From: Panax quinquefolius
Taxonomy: Eukaryota > Streptophyta > Magnoliopsida > Apiales > Araliaceae
DNA: 64,000 bases
Direction of reading: 5' to 3'
NCBI GenBank assembly: GCA_020205615.1
Contig: CM035167.1
Location: 138,956,568 to 139,020,567, forward strand
In this document: one piece after another, positions 1-11,284 of the stretch
How the letters are laid out: each line of letters begins with the position of its first letter
How positions within the stretch are numbered: the first letter of the stretch is position 1
The notes under the pieces: generated by a model
Seen by the model: only the letters and a program-made list of their open reading frames with translations
Told to the model about the DNA's origin: nothing
Database searches by the model: none
Position numbers and translations under genes: made by a program

Positions 1-1833
1 CAATTGAATACACGACAAAATATCTCGACTCGAAAGTGGTGAAAGTATGTGTGTTTGCTTGAAGGCGACACGGAACATTATCTTCATATTAGGGATGCTA
101 ATATATATGTTGAACAAAAGCTATTCACATCTCTAATAGATCATCCCATCCATTCTCCACGAGATGTTGCGATTGTCTCTTGGTAGTAACAACCAAATTC
201 ATGGCCTCTACTGATATTACGATCTTTTTGTTGCAAAAGCGTGATAAAATATTTGTCAACCCCAACACTACCTTCATCAGTGAGCGATGAATACAAACTC
301 GTATGTTTCCATCTTATCGATCGAAGCCCACAACAATGCCTTTACTTTTGGATTCTGTCCATCTTCATATATATTACGAAGAACTTCAACCTTGATGACC
401 ACATAGATAGAAGGCGAACAATTGTTTTGTAGTGTGAACCCCTGACGTGTAGCCCGTGAGAGCTAAACTAGTTTCTTGATTCAAACCTCTTCACGTGGAA
501 ATATCACCTTTTCTAAGCGCTCCACCATATTTTCATGTTGTCTTTGTCTTAGTTCATCCATTCTTTTGCAAGAAGCCCCAATCGTATTAGTTATCAAAGC
601 CACATATTCAAAAAAGTTGCACAATTGGTTTACTTGAGCATTTGCCACAACAACTAAGCTGAATTTGGTGAAGCAAAACAATGAACATATCTTGCGCATG
701 GATTTTCATTCAAAATCGGAGTTTTCAAACCATTTAGCTCACCCGCATGTTAGAAGCCCCGTCGTATCCTTGACCTCTAATTTGTGAGATTGATAATCCA
801 TATTTAGCAAAAAAAAATTATGAATGGCATTTTTCAAAGAAAGTGCGGTGGTGTCTTTAACATGAACAACTCAACAAAACCGTTCTAAAATTTCTCCTTG
901 TTGTTTACATATCTTAAAACAACGGCCATTTTCTCTCTTTCTTGAACTATCTCGAGCCTCATCAATGATCGATAAAGTAAAGCATTTATCACCGATATCA
1001 TCGATAATAGCTTTCGTTGTTTACGATGCACAAACACTTAACAATTTGTTTTTGAATATCGGGAGAAGTAAGTTGATGGTTTGCGGTGCATTCTCTTTAA
1101 CTACTTTGCCAACTTCATCACAACACAAGCTATGCCAAGTAAGTATTTCAAGAAAATTACCTCTATTTAGCGAGTGTGTGTCGACTCATCATGCCCACGA
1201 AAAAGTGACCCGCGTGTTAGAAGCAATCAAACAACATCCACACTTCTTTGTCGGCCAAAAGTGCGATAAGCGGCATTTAATACTTGTGTTCGAGAAGATA
1301 TCTTAGTGTCACACTTTGCCTTTGATCTTTGAAAGCAAAATATGAAATTCGGGCATTGTTGTGTGCACTTCCTTCACTTAGATATGGTCCCCAAATTTCT
1401 CTAAAGCTTTCTTCAATTTGAAATCCTTTTTTGTAAATACCTCATCTCGACTTTTTATCCCAAAAAGATAACACCAAAAAACAAAATCGGCATCTTTAGA
1501 AATCTTTATATTCAACCATTCCCATTTCTTGAACCAATCAAATTGGAAAGCCCTCATTTCATCCCTATTTTATTTTCGGATAAACATTAGAAATTGGTTG
1601 ACAAGGGCCCATTTGCACATATTTTCTTCTAACTTCATCTCTAATCAGAGGCTCGTACTCGTTGATGCATTTTCGTGATCCGGATCACTGATAATATCAT
1701 TAACATCCTCGCATGCTTGGCTCGATCGGTTGTGGTTGCGATTGTGATTGTGATTGTTGTTGTGGTTGTGGTTGTGAGTCTTGTGGCGTAGTTGTTGTGA
1801 GCGGCCTCTTGGTTCGTTGAAAATATTTTTCAT
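1..1833 (-). pseudogene. Degenerate hAT-type transposase (ZMYM1/TTF-zinc-finger-like), truncated at the window edge
   Basis: Reading the minus strand from about 1833 downward gives family-typical pieces in order: a low-complexity His/Asn stretch, then NEYEPLIRDEVRRKY and QMGPCQP (N-terminal TTF-type region, about 1600-1680). Next come DEARDSSRKRE and IRGQGYDGASNMRGE (DUF4371-like catalytic region, about 740-960), CKRMDELRQRQHE (about 545-590), and remnants resembling the region before the hAT dimerisation domain near 60-240. These motifs belong to the plant 'zinc finger MYM-type protein 1-like' transposase family. The pieces lie in different frames and are separated by stops and small indels, so the gene is dead. 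The C-terminal dimerisation domain would lie left of position 1. I found no terminal inverted repeat or target duplication inside the window. Confidence 0.75.
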
Positions 1834-2815
1834 ATTCCTAAATCACAAGTAATTGACATTCAACAAAATCATAATTATAAATCATAAGCAATTCAACATT
1901 TCAATTAGTTCCTCAAATTGATTGAAGCAAAAAAAAATCAATTACAAATTGAAACACAAAATTAGCAATTGAAACCCTAAATTCAAATAAGTGAAACCCA
2001 CTTAGAAGTTAGAATGAATGACCAAATTTGGTAACAAAACCCACTTAGAATTAACGAAAATATATCAATTTTGGTTTATAAATCAAAGAAAAGCCCTATT
2101 TTTTAGTCAGAAATTAAGGAACAAAAATCAAACAAAAAAATGTTGGAACCTAACCTTAGAAGTTGGAGTGATGGAGTCGATTGGCGTCTGGCGGCCATGC
2201 ATGGGAGATGGCGTGAGCGCCGGCGGTGGCGCTTGATCTCCACTCTCGTGCCGGTGACCATGCTTGACGTGACAATTCCTCCGTGCTCCGTGGCTCTGTT
2301 TCTGTTTCTGTTTCAGTGTGGACTTGTGGTGGCAGTTTTGTTATTTGGTAATATCACATATGTAATATGTTGACTTTAGTGGCTTAATGGGCCATCATGA
2401 CTTTTAGAAAAAATACATGTGAACATGACTACATAAGAAATATTTTTTTTTTTGTGTGACTAGATTAATTAAAACAAGTCAAACAACCCGATCTAAGTTA
2501 TAAAAAAATTACTTTTTTTCTTCCCTTCCTTCTTCACTAGAAGTCCTAAAAGTTCCAAATTGTCCATGTTAAATGTCCCTTTCTTTAATCAAATTTTACA
2601 CTGGGATTAAATATCCTCCTATATTCTAAAAATTAAAATTTTATCATTTAATTTCTTTTTCTTAAACACCAAAACTTTTATCCCGGGACGTGAAATTTAC
2701 TAAACTGATTAGTGGACTATTTTTTTCAGGAATGTATAATGTCATGATCGGAGAAGCAATAGTAGATGACTGATGGAATGATATTTTTTCATGATCAATT
2801 CAAATTTGGACTTCC
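1834..2815. other. Spacer upstream of the transposase relic
   Basis: This stretch probably contains the old 5' leader and upstream part of the hAT relic, including repeated blocks of the type 'aaattcaa..gaaaccca'. A short GC-richer patch lies at 2160-2300. Two short plus-strand ORFs there (72 and 77 codons) show no recognisable motif. I see no supported gene. Confidence 0.5.
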
Positions 2816-2816
2816 T

Positions 2817-2880
2817 TTTGGGACTAGAATGTTGCCGGAGGAGGAGGAGATGAATAAGGTTTAGGATTGATGGGAGAATA

Positions 2881-2921
<41 letters not shown>

Positions 2922-3659
2922 TACTTTTGGTTTGACATTTTAAAAAAAAAAAAAATGTGAGAGCCTCTCTTCTTTTTACTACGAAAAAAAAAAAAATCCA
3001 ATAGCAAATGTTTTTTATAAAACAAATGTTTTTTATTTTGTTATATTTTTAAAATATATTTTTTTTTTATAAAATATTTTTTTTTTATTTTAAAATAAAA
3101 AAAAATATTTTATAAAAACAAATATTTTATAACAAATGTTTTTATTTTATATTTTATAACAAAATTAAAAATATTTTTTATAAAATATATTTAATAAAAC
3201 ATTTTTTTTTTTTTATTATGGGCGTTATTTTATATTTTTAATTTCATTTTTTATAAAATAAATAAAAAAGCATTTTTTAGAGGTACGTAGAAAATAAAAA
3301 AAAAATGTTTTATAAAACAAATATTTTATAACAAATGTTTTTATTTTATACTTTATAACAAAAATAAAAACATTTTTTATAAAATATTTGTTTTAATAAA
3401 ACACTATTACTATTTTTTGCAATGTAAAAAAAATGAAGGTTTATATTATATAACAAATATTTTTATAATATATTTTGTAAATGATTTTTTATAAAATAAA
3501 TAGTAGATGCTATTGATAACAAAATGATATTTTTGTTTTATCAAAACAAAAATTATGGGCTTTTTTTTTGGGACTAGAATGTTGCCAGAGGAGGAGGAGG
3601 AGATGAATAAGGTTTAGGATTGATGGATTGATTTGAGAAATAAGAGAATAAGTTACTGC

Positions 3660-3699
<40 letters not shown>
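2817..3699. repeat. Duplicated GGAGGA-containing block flanking AT-rich low-complexity DNA
   Basis: A block of about 58 bp beginning with ggactagaatgttgcc and a GGA-triplet run occurs at about 2820-2877 and again at about 3570-3627. It is nearly identical apart from one substitution and one extra GGA triplet. Both copies are followed by a pure TA microsatellite (2884-2921 and 3664-3699). The DNA between them (about 2940-3560) is an extreme AT-rich tract built of recurring ATTTTATAA and AAAACAAAT-like words. The arrangement looks like a 750-bp tandem duplication that has since diverged. Confidence 0.7.
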
Positions 3700-3701
<2 letters not shown>

Positions 3702-5640
3702 ATGTTCATTTACTTGTATCGTTAACGGTTCGACCACCGGTTCATCTATTTGATACCTTTTTTTGATTCGATAAAGGGTCCGATTCTCAGAACCTTGCTT
3801 GCAATTGCTCCTCCATTCTATTAAAAAAAGAACCCTGTTTAAAAAATAAAAATAAAATCACAATAATTTTTTTATTGATAATAATATTAAATACTAACAT
3901 AATGTCATTCAGGTTTAACAACACCACCACTATTAAATTAAACTCTCATTGTTTAAAAATAACATAAAAAATATATATAATTTTAGCGTAAGCAAATTAT
4001 TTTACACATGAAACTCTTCTTTTTAGTTTATTTGTTTTGAAAGGAGAGAGAAATTATTAATCGTATGAAAACTCTCAAATGTGTACATGTTCTTAGGTTT
4101 AGGCTACCAAATGCCCAAAATGTAGCGTCTAGTAAATAAAGGTGCCCCTACTTTTTCTACAAGTTGCAATGGCACATGTGATGCATGTCTAATCATTAGA
4201 GCATTCACAATAGTTTTTTTAATAAACTCTCTATCCCCACATTTGAAGAATATATCAATAAATCAATATCAACAGTTTCTTTATCTTTATATAATTCTCT
4301 ATTTTAATCTCTATATATGATTTGACTCCTCAAGATGAGGGAATTAAAAGAGTGTTTTCTATTTATGTAAAATGACATTTCACACCCTATTTATTGCGAT
4401 TTTATATTGGTTAAAGGATCTTATCTCACTTAATTGCTGATTTGGGCATGCCTATCAAATTCACTTATTTTTATTTTTTAAACAGAGGATTTAGAGAAGA
4501 AAGAGAACTATAAAAAAAAATTAAAAATCAGTCAAATTTTAATTTTGATCATTTTGTAAAAACTATTACTACTAATTATAAATTTTATTATTTTATAATT
4601 AAAATAATGTTGTTTTAGTTCTCATAAACACATAATGATCAATTGCAGATATTTTGATTTCTACCAATATCTATTTTTAAATTAAAATAATTGTAATTTT
4701 AAATTCAAATAACAATTATTTTAAATAAAAAATAATTACAACGTTTAAAACGTGATTTATTATTGGAGCTTTCAAATTTCAAATTTTAAATTTCAAAATT
4801 TAATATTTAAGGAATCAATATAAACTTGTTGGAGATACGTAGTGAAAAATTGATTTCTATCATACATAATGCATAACGAAAGACTGCAGTAGGGATAGAA
4901 ATAAAAAATTTGTTGTGAATACTCCTAGGAGTAAGTTATATGTAATTGATAAGAGAATCATACTTATTACACATTTTTTTTTAAAAAAAGTTACGATTAA
5001 TATTATCGATTTAAATATTCACTACTTAACAAATAAGAAGATTCGTTTTTTTTTTAAAAAAAAAATGAAAAGAAATTAAATTAAATATTAGCAAAAAATC
5101 CAGTTAATTGCTGCCGGTAAAAGTTGGTGGAAGATTTATGAAGGACAAGTGCCCGACGACACATTTTGCTGTCAAATTGTCCTACTGCAAAAGACTCCTT
5201 CTCCAAGAATATGTTTTTTGGACATGTCCAATTTTCTTTTATTTTTGTTTTTTTTTTGACTCTCAAAAAAATTATAATATCACATAAGGGTGTAATTTGG
5301 ATACATATAAAAAATAAAATTATACAGTCTATTTTTTATATTTATCTAAATTAAAATTTAAATTAAAATAAATATTATAAATTTTATGAGAGTCAAAAGA
5401 AAAAAATGGATCAGTCTAATTTTCGGTCCAAAAAACATGTGGGTGTAGACTTATTGTCCCTTTACCCTTGCCAACCTCCCTCTTCAAATATTAACCTCCT
5501 ACATGCAACAAAATTCCCATGAATCCTACAAGAAGGTAGTAACTTTGAATTAGGATCCAATATAAATTTATTATTATAAATATTTAATTTAGTGGCGTAA
5601 TAAAAAATTTCCAAATATATGTATGATGATTGTCATATTT
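3700..5640. other. AT-rich intergenic DNA
   Basis: No coding sequence, tRNA or clear transposon end is visible. Many poly-A and poly-T runs occur. Short ORFs here are low-complexity and lack family motifs. Confidence 0.5.
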
Positions 5641-5650
5641 ATTATATTTT

Positions 5651-5720
5651 AACGACACAATAAAATAAAACTCGTTGTAAATAAATATATTTTTAATATC
5701 AAAAACAATATTGTGTCGCT
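5651..5720. repeat. Short inverted repeat upstream of the PMEI gene
   Basis: AACGACACAATA at 5651-5662 pairs with TATTGTGTCGCT at 5709-5720, matching at 11 of 12 positions, around an AT-rich loop of 46 bp. It lies about 175 bp upstream of the start codon of the PMEI-like gene. It may be a remnant of a small inverted-repeat transposon or a promoter element; the sequence does not decide. Confidence 0.5.
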
Positions 5721-5815
5721 AAATCAAATAGTGCCAAATTTCAGCTATAGTGGCAATCCTGTGAATAAATAGCAACTAGAAGACCATATTCAATTGTCTA
5801 CCTTTATCACACCCT

Positions 5816-5822
5816 TATAAAT
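5816..5822 (+). promoter_or_regulatory. TATA box of the PMEI-like gene
   Basis: TATAAAT sits 72 bp upstream of the ATG at 5894. A pyrimidine-rich leader with CTCTCTCC follows at about 5838-5850. The spacing suits a transcription start near 5848 and a leader of roughly 45 nt. Confidence 0.6.
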
Positions 5823-5893
5823 TCAATCTACACACATTCTCTCTCCATTCCCTTTGTAAATTGTAACAAACCGCACTACCCAGTTAAGTGAGT

Positions 5894-6481
5894 ATGGCTA
5901 CTTTCTCTCTCCTCTCTATCCTCTCACTTTCTATCTACTCCATTCTCCTCCACTCCGCCGCGGCCGGCGAAGGCTCCAAAGATCTAGTCCACTCATCATG
6001 CGTCCACGCCAGTTACCCCGGTATATGCCTCCGAACCCTCTCATCCTACAAGCCACAGGCCAACACCCCGTGCGACCTGGCTCAGGCCGCTGTGAAAATC
6101 AGCCTCTGCCGGGCCCGAAGGACGACGGACTTCCTGACCAATCTCAAAAACTGGAACAGTACGAGAGAGAAGAACGCATTGAATGACTGCGTGGTCCAGA
6201 TAACTGACTCGGTCGAGGAACTCACCAATACGCTGTCGGAGCTGAAGCATATCCGGCGGGGGAGCGAGTTCCGGTGGCAGATGAGCAATGTCGAAACGTG
6301 GTTGAGTGCGGCCTTAACGAATGAAGACACGTGTCTTGACGGATTCAAGGAAATCGACGGCAATGTGAGATCGGATGTGAAACGGAAGGTGACTAATGTG
6401 GCTAAAGTTACCAGTAACGCGCTTTACCTTATTAATCGTTTCGATAATCAGACCCACCGGAAATATGTGGTTGATCCTTGA
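5894..6481 (+). CDS. Pectin methylesterase inhibitor-like (PMEI domain) secreted protein
   Basis: Intronless gene of 195 codons. The frame can be extended to a GTG at 5888, but the first ATG is at 5894. Residues 1-24 form a hydrophobic signal peptide ending in HSAAAG. The mature part has the PMEI four-helix-bundle pattern. Cys36 and Cys45 in CVHASYPGIC make the N-terminal hairpin disulphide; Cys99 in ALNDC and Cys147 in NEDTCLDGF are the second conserved pair. Cys60 and Cys72 are extra. Proteins of this family act in the apoplast and bind pectin methylesterases (or, in some members, invertases), so regulating pectin de-esterification. The size matches '21 kDa protein-like' members rather than a fused PME proenzyme, because no pectinesterase domain follows. 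PME versus invertase as the target cannot be decided from sequence; PME is likelier. A 2.45-kb LTR-like repeat begins almost at the stop codon, so the 3' UTR and poly(A) site probably lie inside it. Confidence 0.88.
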   Translation: MATFSLLSILSLSIYSILLHSAAAGEGSKDLVHSSCVHASYPGICLRTLSSYKPQANTPCDLAQAAVKISLCRARRTTDFLTNLKNWNSTREKNALNDCVVQITDSVEELTNTLSELKHIRRGSEFRWQMSNVETWLSAALTNEDTCLDGFKEIDGNVRSDVKRKVTNVAKVTSNALYLINRFDNQTHRKYVVDP

Positions 6482-6489
6482 TGATATTA

Positions 6490-8945
6490 CGTGAGAACCA
6501 CGTGAGAACCAGATTTTATGAATAAATATTTAATTTTTTTAAAGTAATTTTTTTAAATATTATGGTGTGAATTTGATATAATGTTATAGTTGTGGGTTAT
6601 ATTTATAAATTTTCGCGAAAGTATACGAGTTGTTATATAATATTCGATTTATTTAATATTCTTTTTGTTGGAAAATATCCAACGATGCAAGACAACAATC
6701 GTTAAGTGGGCATATACAAGAACGGAATTATTATCGGATTGAAAGCGCAAAAATATTTTTTATGAAAATAATCTACGAAAGTTTTAACGTTAAGCTGTTG
6801 AAACACCCCCAAGAAAGATAAAAAAAGTCTGATGTCTGGCAAGAAGCGTAGTAGCAGCGGTATTAATTATTGATCTTAAGTGATAAAGTCATTTCGATTT
6901 TGTTGGTATTATTAATGTAATAATCTGGAAAATCTTTTTATATAAAATGAGAATCTTTTATAAAGTTATTACATAAATAGAATATATTATATTTTATTAC
7001 GATAATATATGCATGTTTTGCGTAGTAAAATCTTTTTATATAAAGCAGAATATTTTTATAAAGTTATCTGCTTTTAGTAGATGATAATTAGAATATATTA
7101 TATTTTTTTATAGTATTTCGACAATAAATGCGTAGTAAAATCTTTTATAAAGTTATTCGTTTTATTAGATTATAAATATAATATATTATATTTTATTTAA
7201 AAATTTTCTTTAAATATGAATCGTCAGATTAAAGTAAATCAATCTCAAATAGATTAAATGAGTTAATTCTTATCATTCCATTTTTACATAAATAGAAGTT
7301 CGTTCATTCATTATTTTTTATAAATTATTTGAAGCTACATAGAGATAAACTATAGAGAGAAAGAAGAAAGTATTTTCTTCTTATCACTCTTATATATTGA
7401 TCTTTCTTCTTCTTAAGGTAGAGAATATTATTTGTTATCTTCGTAAGTGGTGTTATTCTTCTTATTACGAAGAGAAATGTTGTTATTAATTCTTATTATT
7501 ACATTGGAATAATTTGTATCATGTGATTTCTTCTATCTTGGTGACATTCTTCTATTATTAGTTTTTTTATTATTGGAATAATATTCATACATGCTTTTTG
7601 GCCGGGACATGATAAATCTTTATTATTATTACATTGGAATATCCTGTTCAGACGTTTTTACGGAATGCGATTTCGTCTTATTAAGATTTCTGTTGGAATA
7701 AACGTATACATGCCAATCTGCGTCGTGGTGATTTATGTTGTTATTCCATTCTTTATTATTACGTTGGAACGTCCCATCGGTCTTAATTTCGCACGGCCTG
7801 GTTTAGTTATTTAGTATTACATTGGAATAACGCATCATCTGCAATCTGCGTCGTAATGATTCTTTTGTTATTAATTCTTTATTATCTTTCGGTTGGTTAA
7901 AGTTTTGACTTTATCTTTCATGAAATTAGTAGAATATCCTCGATATTTCTTGGCTTCGTCCAAAGATCTTTTTCGTGAAAATATTCTTCCGATCATTCTT
8001 GAATTTTACTCTACAAAAGCGAGATCGTGTTGACAATTTAGGCATTAGTAGTTCTTGACAAATTAATTAACGAAGCTTGTTTTATTTAATTTTATATCGT
8101 TGTAAATACATCTTCGTGTTTATATTATGTTGAAAGTAAATACGTGGCGCAGTAGTCGTAGATGAACTTTTGGTATGATTATAATGAGAGATTATTCGGT
8201 ATAATCGTGGTAGTAATATTATAAATGATGTGGTAAAAGTCGCCGTTGGTTAGTAGTAATCAATTACGTTGATGGGCCGGTTGTTGGCGTGATCATCGGC
8301 CGAATTTAATGAATCTAATGAAATATTCTTACCAGTAATGCATTGAATAATTGTAGTGCGTAATCTTAAAAGAATATCCTATGGTAGTAGTGCGAGGGGT
8401 GATTCGATGATGTGGAATATTTACGTAGTGAGTCTCGATGATAACGATGATGAAAAATATTTTTAATCATAAAAGATAGTATATTTTATTTCTACTTGAT
8501 TTCTTTTTAATGGATTCTTTGTTCATTGTGAGTTAAAACGATATACATTATATTTTATCGGTTTAACGTTATTGAGTAATGATAATTTATTACGTATTAT
8601 CTTGATCGTAATATTTTTTCTTTAAGGTTAGTTGAAATTTCACTTTTCTTTTCGATATTTTTCTTTTCGGAAATGAGAATATAAATTTGGGGACGAGTCG
8701 GGGAGCGGAGTGATGGGAGGATAGCGTTAGTAGTCCTCACTATTTTGTGAAATAGTGTAATAATAATTATAATGATGGAATTTCGCTTTTGAGTTTGTAT
8801 AATCTACAGTAGATAATATTTGTATTCAAACTCATAGTTTATATTTTATCGTATTGCATGCGACAATTGTAGAGTAAGTTGTATTTGAATTACATATTAT
8901 GTATTTGTATTTGAGATGAATGATGTATATCTAATTTTAAAAATG
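6490..8945 (+). mobile_element. LTR-like dispersed repeat, copy A
   Basis: This segment matches the reverse complement of 61330-63999 along its length. Anchors include ATTATGGTGTGAATTTGA (about 6558 here, about 63935 in the other copy), TTATTATCGGATTGAA, a TATA/leader segment (ACATAAATAGAAG near 7287), the serial 'ttattcc...ggaata' block, and GGGACGAGTCGGG followed by TAGTAGTCCTCACTAT (about 8690-8745). Length, TG-type start in the better copy (TGTGAGACCCC) and a TATA-plus-leader organisation suggest a long terminal repeat of a plant Ty3/gypsy element. Copy A looks older: several differences from copy B are C-to-T or G-to-A. The left end is fuzzy (a duplicated ACGTGAGAACC at 6488-6510) and the right end is set only by where similarity fades. 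A non-LTR identity is not excluded. Confidence 0.6.
7440..7890 (+). repeat. Serial TTATTCCA...TGGAATAA hairpin units in copy A
   Basis: About six to seven degenerate units occur, each of the form (G)TTATT(cca/aat)TCTTTATTATTACATTGGAATA, for example around 7478-7512, 7610-7640, 7738-7772 and 7808-7830. In the best units the 8-bp ends are mutually complementary, so each could fold into a short stem with an AT-rich loop. The block lies downstream of the putative TATA and leader, so it would be transcribed. Confidence 0.55.
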
Positions 8946-10810
8946 TCACATATTCGACGTGGGTTGTGATTATATTTGGTAGTACTAGGATTACTATTTC
9001 CCTTCTGTACGTAGTTTGTCTTTTGGTTTCTTTTTTTTTATTTTTTATTTTTTATTTTTATGTGTGTATAATAATTAATATTCTCACTACCCCTACCAGC
9101 TACTGCGGCAACTTGATGTAATAATTAAAACAATTTTCTATAGCTTCTTTCATTTCTAATAATAAAGAGTGAGAATTTAGTACGTAATTGCTTTTTTATG
9201 ATTAAAAAAATAAATTAGTTACTTGTGCCTTTTAACAAAATTATATTTTATATCTTCTTATTTTTTAACTTTCATCCTCTCTCTATCATCGCTTATATTT
9301 CCTTATACTACGTTTGAATAGAAAGAATATAATAGAGAATGTAATGATTTATTTTATTCTAATTAAAATGAGTTATTATATACTCTTTCACCCAAAAAAT
9401 AAAATTTATAAATTTGAAATGAATAAGAATTATTTCAATCGCAATCAAATATAATTTTTTTTCATTTTATAGGAATGATTTATTCCATTCTCACCTTTAT
9501 TGTCATAAGTCACGATGTCATTTGGTGTTACACGTATTGTGTGTATAAATTATATACCGCTAAAAATAAGTTTTGAAGAAAAAAATATTATTTAAAAAAT
9601 TAAAGGGCATTTTTGGAAACCAATAAAACTTCAAAAATTTGTTAACGCCAAAGCTTCCCTCCGACTTTATGTATGTATTAAATAATTGTACCGCATTTTT
9701 GTAGTTGTTGAAAATTGTTTCATTTACCCTTGTGTTAAATAAATTATTCTTATCATATCATATATCGAGTAGGCATAAGAACCCTCGAACTTTAAAATGA
9801 TTATGATATGTGACTATATGTAATTGATTTTATGCCAACTCGACATATTGGCAAGGCTATTATTTATTTATAGGAATTGGTTAGTATGAAGTTTATTTAG
9901 CAGTAAATTAATTCGATTGATCGATAAAATCTTAACACACGCGCTGCGATGTTGTATGTGTGTCAAGATTTTATTATGGAATTAATCAACTTACCAAAAA
10001 ATAACTTACATCTATCTTAGGATCCTTATTTACAACATGGTGAGAGAATTGTTTTGGGGCCCTATAATGTGTGGGTTAGTGGTTGTTTGTTTAGAATTAA
10101 ATAGTTGAATATTTGAATCGGTCAGTTATTAAGTGCGTTTATTTTAATGAAAAAAAATCGTCTGAATGGCTGAATAGATTAACCATTCAGCCATGAATGA
10201 GAATTGAATGAAGTTTTTTTACAATATTAATTATTATATTAAGTAATATTAAATAAATTTATAACAATTTTGAATTTTTTTAGAGGAGTAAAATAATAAA
10301 AATTTGTTATTCATATGTTTCAGACATGTCAATTATCAAACAACTTTTATTCAAATTTAAATTTAACTCATTCAGATTCAAATTTATTTAATTTTTATCA
10401 AACTACCTTAGCCTTCCTACTTAAATCTGGAAAATATAACAAGTTGTACGCACGTAAAAAATAATGTTTCCCACCTTAATTCATGTTATTAAATTTGACA
10501 TTTTGGAACTTAAGATTTTTTTTTCTCTCAAATACTGTTCACAATAAAACTGCTTTGATTATAAAATGTTCTTCCAACTGAAGTTTAGTTAACATTTTGA
10601 TATTATATTTAATGTTAAAATATTCATTTATTCTTTCAATTCAACAACGATAATCATTCAAAAATGACTATAATTATGTTAAATAAAAGAATTTATCATA
10701 TATTTTTCTCAATTTTGCAATTTAAACTTAAATTCAAGAAATTCAATCTATATTCTCCTAAGTTTGTTATAAAATGACCAAGGAATGACTCATAAAAACA
10801 ACAATACCAG
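8946..10810. other. AT-rich intergenic DNA with minor repeats
   Basis: No gene is visible. A MITE-like segment near 9305-9500 (start ACGTTTGAATAGAAAG, end rich in ATTCCATTCTCAC) resembles DNA at 43005-43210. A second AT-rich segment, about 10090-10430, begins near AAGTGCGTTTATTTTAATG and ends near TCAAACTACCTTA, resembling a common plant MITE type. Both assignments are weak. Confidence 0.35.
9906..9992. repeat. Imperfect inverted repeat (hairpin)
   Basis: ATAAAATCTTAACACAC on the left arm pairs with GTGTGTCAAGATTTTAT on the right arm with one mismatch. The outer flanks AATTAATTC and GGAATTAATC extend the stem to about 30 bp around a loop of about 16 nt. There is no coding context. It could be a tiny MITE or a hairpin RNA locus. 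Confidence 0.5.
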
Positions 10811-11276
10811 CAGTGGCGAAGCCCAGATTGATTCGCAGTGAGGTCAATAATTAGAGTATCAAATAATAAATTAAAATTGATAATTATAATAACAAAAAAC
10901 GGCTCAAATATATAACCACAAAAACTATTAGAGACTTAGAGTCTAGAGAGGAGAGGGAGTCAAGGGAGTTACGGACATGAGAGTGAAGAATCAAGAATGG
11001 TGATTTAGTCTTAGGCACGACCGCACGGGTCTTCGTCTTCGTCAGATGGTGAGATGATTACTTTGTCCTTCTCAGTTCTCTCTCTCTGTTTTTGGGATGA
11101 TAAGATTATTGAGTTAGTAGAACCCAGAGTCTTGACGACTTTGTCAGATAAAAAAAAAAATTAACTATTAAGTGGGGTCAAAAATGCCTCACTGCTTTGT
11201 ATCAATTTTTTTTAAGTGGTATCAAAAATTGAGTGGGGTCAATTGACCCCACATTTTTAACGTGGCTTCGCCTTTG
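10811..11276. mobile_element. Non-autonomous hAT element (MITE) with 8-bp target duplication
   Basis: The left end CAGTGGCGAAGCCC and the right end GTGGCTTCGCCTTTG are imperfect terminal inverted repeats of about 15 bp. The flanks are AATACCAG (10803-10810) and AATACTAG (11277-11284), an 8-bp target-site duplication with one change, as hAT insertions produce. The 466-bp body has no ORF. Paired tgaggtca / tggggtca words lie near both ends. Confidence 0.8.
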
Positions 11277-11284
11277 AATACTAG

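Noticed and set aside
965..1306. 113-codon plus-strand ORF
   Set aside because: It is the antisense shadow of the decayed hAT transposase on the minus strand, whose motifs are recognisable.
1740..1790. His/Asn repeat suggesting a metal-binding protein
   Set aside because: It is a GTTGTG-type microsatellite at the start of the dead transposase.
5888..5893. GTG start for the PMEI gene
   Set aside because: Plant nuclear genes use ATG; the ATG at 5894 gives a normal signal peptide and suits the TATA box spacing.
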